From: Treponema sp.
Lineage (GTDB): Bacteria; Spirochaetota; Spirochaetia; Treponematales; Treponemataceae
Direction of reading: 5' to 3'
Assembly (NCBI GenBank): GCA_017525605.1
Contig: JAFXSM010000002.1
Location: forward strand, 1-64,000
DNA: 64,000 bases
How positions within the stretch are numbered: position 1 is the first letter of the stretch; every line of letters begins with the position of its first letter. The position numbers and the translations under genes were made by a program. Positions 58,978 to 64,000 of this stretch are shown here, in pieces. Under the pieces are notes generated by a model. The model was not told the DNA's origin and did no database searches. It saw only the letters and a program-made list of their open reading frames with translations.

Positions 58978-60903
58978 TTAAAATTCAATCCACTGACCGT
59001 CAAAATCGAGGTACAAAATCGCCTTGACCATGTTCAGTCCTTCGTAATAGATGTTGAGGGAGCCGTTCCTGTTCAGCACGAGGATTCTGTCCTTGTTCTT
59101 CACGACTTTCAGCGGCATCGACTCCGAGCGTCTGTAAAGGAAATTGCTGTCGGTGCGGATGTTGTACGAGCGCGCGTTGCTTTTTCCGACGTTCGTGTAC
59201 AGGCAGCCGTCGCTGAGGAACATGAACGCCTCCGTGTCCTCCTCGCGAACCTGAATGAGATTTCTCTGCGCTTTAGTTCCGATGTCGAATTCAAAAACGG
59301 AAGTTTTGTCGTTCTTTTCGGAGTCGATGAGGATTCCGTAGAGCTTGTTCGTCTTTTCATCGATGTTCAGCGCATATGCAATCGTTCCCGGCACGTTGAG
59401 CGGAACAGTCTCCTGTGTCCTTGCGTTTATGTAGAGAAGAGGCACGTTCGGGTTCGTCGCGCTCGATTTTGCGACGTACAGGTCATTTCCGACGAGAACC
59501 GCATCCTGAACGCCCGCGCCCTGATAGAGCCTTTCTTTTTTGCCGGTGCTGATTTCGTAGCGGTTCACTGTGGAATTCGACTCGACATCGATTATATATC
59601 CGCCGGAAATCTTGAGCGTCCTGATATTTTCTGTCGGCGAAAAAATGTTTGTGGAAGTTCCCGTACTCATGTCGATTTTTACGACAGGCTTCTTCGTGTC
59701 CTTCGACCAAAGAATCAGGTTGTTCCCGTATTCCAGAATGTTTGTGTATCCTGGGTTCGTATGCCTTTTGTAGAAAGAACCTTCCGCAAAATTCGTCTTG
59801 TAGATGCTCTGCGGAGAAAGAATGTAGAAATCATTGCTTAAATCAACTGTAGATTCGCAAATGTCAAGCAAAGTGTCATATCTGTTTTCCGTAATCGGAA
59901 GGAGGACATCCACGCGCTCGGCTTCCTCATAGTCGAATTTGTAGATATTTCCCATGTTCGTTCCAGCAAAAATGAAGTCGCCTGAAATAGTTCCCGATAC
60001 GACTTTCTCGCCTGTCTTCAAGCCGCTGAATGTTCTTGCCAGTTGCGGCGCGGAGATATTTTTTCCGTTCTCGTTCGATATTTTGAAAAGCCTGAACTGC
60101 CTTGAATCGTTGACGATGTAGAAAAGATTCTCCGAATTGACCGGGCTGTCATCCGCAGAGGATAGAATCACGGCATTGCTTGCGTTGAACTCGTTGAGAA
60201 GCTTGCCTTTGAGGACTGCGTGAAGGACGTAGATTTTGTCGTTTTTCGTTCCCGCAAGGAAAACCGATTTGTTGAACATTCTGACGTTCGAGAGATTTGA
60301 CTTGACATCGAATTTGTATTTTTTTTCGCCGGTTTTCAAATCGTAGTAGGTGAGAGTTCCGATTGGCGAGTACGCCACGAAATTGTTCTCGGAAGCTGAT
60401 GTCATCGTGAACGAGAATGTTCCGACGTTGTCCTTTATGTTGCTCGCGGAAGCGTTTCCGTTCTCGTCAACGAAATACACTCCGTTTACGGTTCCGCATA
60501 TCACATAAGTTCCTTTTGCCGAATATGAAAGGCTCGTGACTGATTCATCAAAATTGACGGAAAATTTCCTGCGCTGGTTTTTCCAGTCCCAGACGCTGAC
60601 CCTGTTGAATGTCGCTCCGTCAGTCTCGTAAACTGCGATTTCTTTGCCGTTCGGGTTCTGCGCGACGAATTTCACCGGAAGATTGCTGACCTGATAATGC
60701 TCTCCCAAATCCGAATCGTCCCATTTGATGAGAAAACCGTCATTGCCTGCGCTGAAAACTGAATGCTCGCCGTTTTTCAGCGCGATTGCCGACATTGCGG
60801 AGACCGATTTCAGATGTGATTGGTTTGATTCGTTTGCAAACTGGAGTGAAGTTAAAAACAAAGAAGAAAGAACAATTGCGATGATATTTTTAATTTTTAG
60901 CAT
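58978..60903 (-). CDS. Exported WD40/YVTN-like beta-propeller protein
   Basis: A 641-residue protein with a signal peptide (MLKIKNIIAIVLSSLFLTSL, cleavage near QFANE). The mature part has many WD/YVTN-like blades (VFSAGNDGFLIKWDDSD, VSVWDWKNQRRKFSVNF, YVICGTVNGVYFVDENG and more), probably two propellers. ATG 60903 has GGGG 9 nt upstream and overlaps the rseP stop by 14 nt, so it is coupled to rseP; a longer TTG frame is not favoured. Its function is unknown; the position suggests an envelope role. Confidence 0.75.
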   Translation of the reverse strand: MLKIKNIIAIVLSSLFLTSLQFANESNQSHLKSVSAMSAIALKNGEHSVFSAGNDGFLIKWDDSDLGEHYQVSNLPVKFVAQNPNGKEIAVYETDGATFNRVSVWDWKNQRRKFSVNFDESVTSLSYSAKGTYVICGTVNGVYFVDENGNASASNIKDNVGTFSFTMTSASENNFVAYSPIGTLTYYDLKTGEKKYKFDVKSNLSNVRMFNKSVFLAGTKNDKIYVLHAVLKGKLLNEFNASNAVILSSADDSPVNSENLFYIVNDSRQFRLFKISNENGKNISAPQLARTFSGLKTGEKVVSGTISGDFIFAGTNMGNIYKFDYEEAERVDVLLPITENRYDTLLDICESTVDLSNDFYILSPQSIYKTNFAEGSFYKRHTNPGYTNILEYGNNLILWSKDTKKPVVKIDMSTGTSTNIFSPTENIRTLKISGGYIIDVESNSTVNRYEISTGKKERLYQGAGVQDAVLVGNDLYVAKSSATNPNVPLLYINARTQETVPLNVPGTIAYALNIDEKTNKLYGILIDSEKNDKTSVFEFDIGTKAQRNLIQVREEDTEAFMFLSDGCLYTNVGKSNARSYNIRTDSNFLYRRSESMPLKVVKNKDRILVLNRNGSLNIYYEGLNMVKAILYLDFDGQWIEF

Positions 60904-62017
60904 GAAATAACCCCACAAAATATTTTATATCACTGGTGATTGCAACCAAGAATATCAAAATTATCAGACAAATTCCGATTATCTGAGCGACTATTTTCGC
61001 AGTCTTCGGAATCTGCCTTCCGATGATTGTTTCGATTATTGAGATGAAAATCATCCAGCCGTCCAGAACAGGAATCGGAAGCAGGTTCATTATGAAAAGC
61101 GAAATGCTTATCAGTGCCATCAGCTGCATCGTCGGATAGAATCCTTGCCGTGTGCTGTCGCCAATCATCGTCGTGATTCTTGCAGGTCCTCCGACTGATT
61201 CCGATATCGACGGGCCGTTTTTCTGGAACAACCGTGAGAACTCTTTCAGATACAGAGCAATCAGCGAAATCGTGCGCTTCGTTCCTTCCGCAACCGACTG
61301 AAAAAATCCGAGTCCTTTCACGTCAACCTGCATCGACATGACACCGATTTTTCCGGTGCGGGTGATGCTTCCGTCGTCGTCCTGCGTTTCAGCAAAATCA
61401 GTGTGCACCGTGAAATTCAAAACCTGCTTTTCGTCAGCATTTTCAGGATTCTTGCGCTCAATCTGGAAAATCAAATCCTCGTCTGGATGCGCCGAAACAA
61501 TTCTCGGAATGTCCGCAAATTCCAAAGTCTCTTCATCGTTGATTTTCAGAATCTTGTCGCCGGTTCGTATTCCGCCGTCAGCCGCTGCCGAGTGCATTTC
61601 CGGGTAAAATTCTGTCGCAATCTGAACAAACGGCTCGGACGAATAATATGAATATCCGACAAGCGAAATCACGATGAATGCGAAAACTGCGAACAGAAAA
61701 TTCGCTGCCGGACCTGCGACCGCGATTATCGCCCTGAAAATCGCTTTCGTTCCGAGAAAAGAGTCAGGCTCGTGCGCTATGAATTCAGAATCGTCGTCAT
61801 CGAAAAGTTTTTCGCCTTTCATCGCGCAGTAGCCGCCGAGCGGCAGGAGCGAAATCCTCCAGTCCGTTCCGAATATTTTTTTATGCAGAAGGACAGGACC
61901 CATTCCGAGTGAAAAAGCCTCGACTTTCACGCCGCATATTCTGCTCGCGAAAAAATGACCAAGCTCATGGAAAAAGACGAGTATGTTCAACAACAATAAA
62001 CCGAATACGATATGCAT
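60890..62017 (-). CDS. rseP: Site-2 protease RseP
   Basis: A 375-residue intramembrane zinc metalloprotease that cleaves membrane-bound regulators or signal peptides. HELGH is at residues 17-21, in TM1, a PDZ domain lies at about 130-215 (GGIRTGDKILKINDEETLEF) and the second catalytic motif is PVLDGWMIF (LDG, with Trp where LDGG has Gly). The order cdsA-dxr-rseP is the usual bacterial envelope/isoprenoid cluster. The ATG sits 1 nt after the dxr stop without a good SD, so translation is probably coupled. Confidence 0.93.
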   Translation of the reverse strand: MHIVFGLLLLNILVFFHELGHFFASRICGVKVEAFSLGMGPVLLHKKIFGTDWRISLLPLGGYCAMKGEKLFDDDDSEFIAHEPDSFLGTKAIFRAIIAVAGPAANFLFAVFAFIVISLVGYSYYSSEPFVQIATEFYPEMHSAAADGGIRTGDKILKINDEETLEFADIPRIVSAHPDEDLIFQIERKNPENADEKQVLNFTVHTDFAETQDDDGSITRTGKIGVMSMQVDVKGLGFFQSVAEGTKRTISLIALYLKEFSRLFQKNGPSISESVGGPARITTMIGDSTRQGFYPTMQLMALISISLFIMNLLPIPVLDGWMIFISIIETIIGRQIPKTAKIVAQIIGICLIILIFLVAITSDIKYFVGLFHAKN

Positions 62018-62018
62018 T

Positions 62019-62762
62019 TTATTTTTTCAAAAATTCTTTGGCGATTTTTCGTGCGAGAGAGTCTGCTTCGAAAACATCTTTTATGTCGCGCACTTCCGAC
62101 GACCAGTCGTGATTTTTTATGGTCGATTCGACAATTTCCGAGATTTTTTTGAACGCGATTTTTCCGTCGATAAATGCCCATGCCGCAATTTCATTTGCCG
62201 CGTTGAATGCGATTGGCGCGAAGCCGTCTGTTTTCGCTGATTCAAAAGCCAAATTCAGAAGCGGAAAATCATCGACGCGAGGTTTTTCGAATGTCAGTGT
62301 CAGAATATTCTCGTTTGAATCAGAAAAATCCGTCAAATCGAACGGCTTCATGTAATCTTTTCTCATTTCCGGGAATGTCAGCGCGGAAATTATCGGATGC
62401 TTCATGTCCGGTTTGCTGAACTGCCCGTAGACGATTCCGTCTTTCGTCCTCACGAGCGAATGCACGATGCTCTGCGGATGAACTACAACCTGAATCTGCT
62501 CAGTCGTAAAACCGAAAAGACGCTTTGCCTCGATGACCTCAAGTCCTTTGTTCCCGAGCGTTGCTGAATCGACAGTTATTTTCGTTCCCATGCTCCATGT
62601 CGGATGTTTCAATGCGTCCTTCAATGTGGCGGTTTGTATTTTCTCGGAAGGCCATGTTCTGAAAGGTCCTCCGCTTGCAGTTATTATGAGCCTGTCAACG
62701 TTTTCCTTTCCGCATTGGTTCAGCAGGGTGAAAATTGCGGAATGTTCTGAATCAACCGGCAG
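62019..62762 (-). pseudogene. dxr: 1-deoxy-D-xylulose-5-phosphate reductoisomerase, 3' part (frameshifted)
   Basis: Catalytic and C-terminal part of DXR (MEP isoprenoid pathway). From the restored frame it reads PVDSEHSAIFTLLNQ, then ITASGGPFRTWPSEK, HPTWSMGTKITVDSATLGNKG with catalytic residues, HPQSIVHSLV, and NAANEIAAWAF. All motifs of a working enzyme are present. It is joined to the upstream frame by one extra base in the run at about 62763-62765 (AAATTTCTG on the minus strand, where AAATTCTG would give KILPVDSEHS). The stop is followed directly by rseP. Confidence 0.85.
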
Positions 62763-63144
62763 AAATTTTGCATGAATTTTGCTTTGCCAATGAAAAAATT
62801 ATCGGGCCCGCCATGACGACAGATTCCTTGTTCGCGAGTGCCAAATCGATTCCGCTTTCGAGCACCGCAATGCTCGGAATCAGACCTGCGCTTCCTGCAA
62901 TTCCGTTGACCACGATGTCAGGATTTGTCTTTTGTATAAAAGAAAGAAGGTTTTCTTTTATGTCGCCGTTTATTTCTGAAAACAGAAGTGTAGGGCAGCT
63001 GAATTCCGCCCCAAGCATTTCCAGTTTTTCCTTGCTGGAATTCGCAGTCAATCCACAGACTGAAAATTCATTTTCGTTTCTGATTATATCAAGCGTACTT
63101 GAACCGATAGAGCCAGTACACCCCATGACAAGAACTTTTTTCAT
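62752..63144 (-). pseudogene. dxr: 1-deoxy-D-xylulose-5-phosphate reductoisomerase, 5' part (frameshifted)
   Basis: NADPH-binding N-terminal part of DXR: VLVMGCTGSIGSSTLDIIR (residues about 4-22), IVVNGIAGSAGLIPS and LALANKESVVMAGPIIF are family signatures. After KISAG the frame hits a TGA, whereas the other frame continues with the expected DXR sequence. Because dxr is essential in bacteria using only the MEP pathway, and no mevalonate genes are in view, a sequencing or assembly error is at least as likely as a true lesion. The start ATG has only a weak SD. Confidence 0.85.
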
Positions 63145-63186
63145 TTTTTCATCAACAAAATAAAATTCAAATTCGAATTGAACGAA

Positions 63187-64000
63187 CTAAAACAACAATG
63201 TGTATGCCAAATAATAAATCGGAGCCGCGAAAACAATCGAGTCGAGCGAGTCGAGCATTCCGCCTCGTCCAGGAATCAGGTGGCCGCTGTCTTTTATTTC
63301 TGCCGAACGCTTGAAAACAGACTCGACTAAATCACCGACGATTGCGGCAAGTGCAGTCAAAAATCCGAGCACAATGACTTTCAGCAAATCTGTTCTTGTA
63401 TCCGCTCCGAAAATTGAATCCTGAATCCAGAAAAAGTGCGCGATAACTCCGATTAATATCGAACCGAAGAATCCTCCGCAGAATCCGGCGATGCTTTTGT
63501 TCGGGCTTGCTTTTACGAATCCTTTGTTGTTCTTTCCGAAAAGATTTCCGAAGAACCATGCCAATGAATCGCAGAAAAACACCATCGCCAGATAAACTGC
63601 AAGAATCATTTTTGAATGTTCGACAGATGTCATTCTCAATATGAAAGCTGAGAAAAAACCGCAATATATTATGGTAAAGGCTGAAGTTACGATTCTGCTG
63701 TTCGAATTCTCAAATGTTTTCAGTGAAAAAACCTCATATGCCAAACAGACCATTATTGCGCCCATGAAAACATAATTCATCAGCGCATTGCTTACGACCA
63801 AACTTTCAGCTGAATCGGAAAACAAAATTACGCTCAGAGCGGCAGATAGCGTCGTCAGAGTCGTCATCACTATTACAAGCGGTTTAGGCTGAGTCTTGAA
63901 TTTTGTGCCCAAAAGGTTGTTCATTTCATTCGCGGCGATTGCTGAAAAAAGCACAATCACCACATGAAGCGGAAGGTGATGCAACACATCAAAAAAGACG
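63187..64000 (-). CDS. cdsA: Phosphatidate cytidylyltransferase, partial
   Basis: About 270 codons; the frame is open to the right edge, so the 5' end is missing. It makes CDP-diacylglycerol for phospholipids. About eight TM helices are visible, and the C-terminal CdsA signature is present: SPNKSIAGFCGGFFGS, then ALAAIVGDLVESVFKRSAEIKDSG and LIPGRGGMLDSLDSI with the metal-binding Asp residues. GTG 63987 is only an internal codon; residues VFFDVLHHLP continue upstream. It leads the cdsA-dxr-rseP cluster; uppS would be expected beyond the edge. Confidence 0.93.
   Translation of the reverse strand, partial: VFFDVLHHLPLHVVIVLFSAIAANEMNNLLGTKFKTQPKPLVIVMTTLTTLSAALSVILFSDSAESLVVSNALMNYVFMGAIMVCLAYEVFSLKTFENSNSRIVTSAFTIIYCGFFSAFILRMTSVEHSKMILAVYLAMVFFCDSLAWFFGNLFGKNNKGFVKASPNKSIAGFCGGFFGSILIGVIAHFFWIQDSIFGADTRTDLLKVIVLGFLTALAAIVGDLVESVFKRSAEIKDSGHLIPGRGGMLDSLDSIVFAAPIYYLAYTLLF

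Overview
The window looks like chromosome of a host-associated or rumen-type Treponema (Spirochaetota). The main pointers are a FlgJ-like flagellar rod protein, a Borrelia/Treponema P83/100-family protein, a circularly permuted MglB glucose-binding lipoprotein like the one known from T. pallidum, many lipoproteins and GGDEF/EAL proteins, and rubrerythrin plus superoxide reductase as expected of an anaerobe. No phage, insertion sequence, CRISPR array or rRNA was seen.

Layout. 1-4.9 kb (minus): a nitrogenase-like operon in the order H-B-X-K-D, cut by the left edge, behind one strong promoter flanked by two identical-format dyads (CCTA-N9-TAGG). 5-7.6 kb: tRNA-Phe, a flgJ-like gene, a K+ channel-like protein with an odd selectivity filter, and a cyclic-nucleotide-binding protein. 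7.6-11 kb: tRNA-Glu, a secreted beta-propeller protein and rlmD. 11.2-15.4 kb: tcdA, then the conserved block rpsF-ssb-rpsR-rplI-dnaB. 15.5-25.8 kb: signalling and stress genes: a diguanylate cyclase, rubrerythrin, superoxide reductase, a probable Mn exporter, a propeller-adenylate cyclase gene broken by two lesions, a UrtA/AmiC-like binding lipoprotein and a GGDEF-EAL protein. 25.9-31 kb: P83/100, rpsT, bactofilin, tRNA-Gly, purine permease, dCMP deaminase. 31-37.5 kb: thrC, a lipoprotein, alr, folC, trpS. 37.5-46 kb: FHA plus receptor-type diguanylate cyclase, a secreted protein, rnz, and a GldA-GldFG-DUF4340 ABC operon. 46-53.6 kb: second tRNA-Glu, CPBP protease, leuCD, mglBAC. 53.7-64 kb (minus): HMA-like mini-protein, TPR genes with rlmN, rsmD, ankyrin protein, beta-propeller protein, rseP, dxr (frameshifted) and cdsA (cut by the right edge).

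The most interesting system is the nitrogenase-like operon. It carries a complete NifH, a radical-SAM NifB, a separate NifX-like protein and two component-1 subunits that keep P-cluster-type cysteines; the alpha-like subunit also keeps the cysteine aligned with the FeMo-cofactor ligand. No nifE, nifN or nifV is visible. This fits a NifB-dependent nitrogenase-like reductase, of which methylthio-alkane reductase is one known example, rather than a standard Mo nitrogenase; the substrate cannot be told from the sequence.

A second theme is translation initiation: at least seven genes start 6-8 nt after a -10-like hexamer and lack a Shine-Dalgarno sequence, suggesting leaderless mRNAs beside ordinary SD-led genes. 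Three single-base lesions (one nonsense, two frameshifts) hit two genes, one of them the normally essential dxr, so assembly error has to be weighed against real pseudogenisation. The ORF starts given here were adjusted to SD sequences or family alignment where possible.
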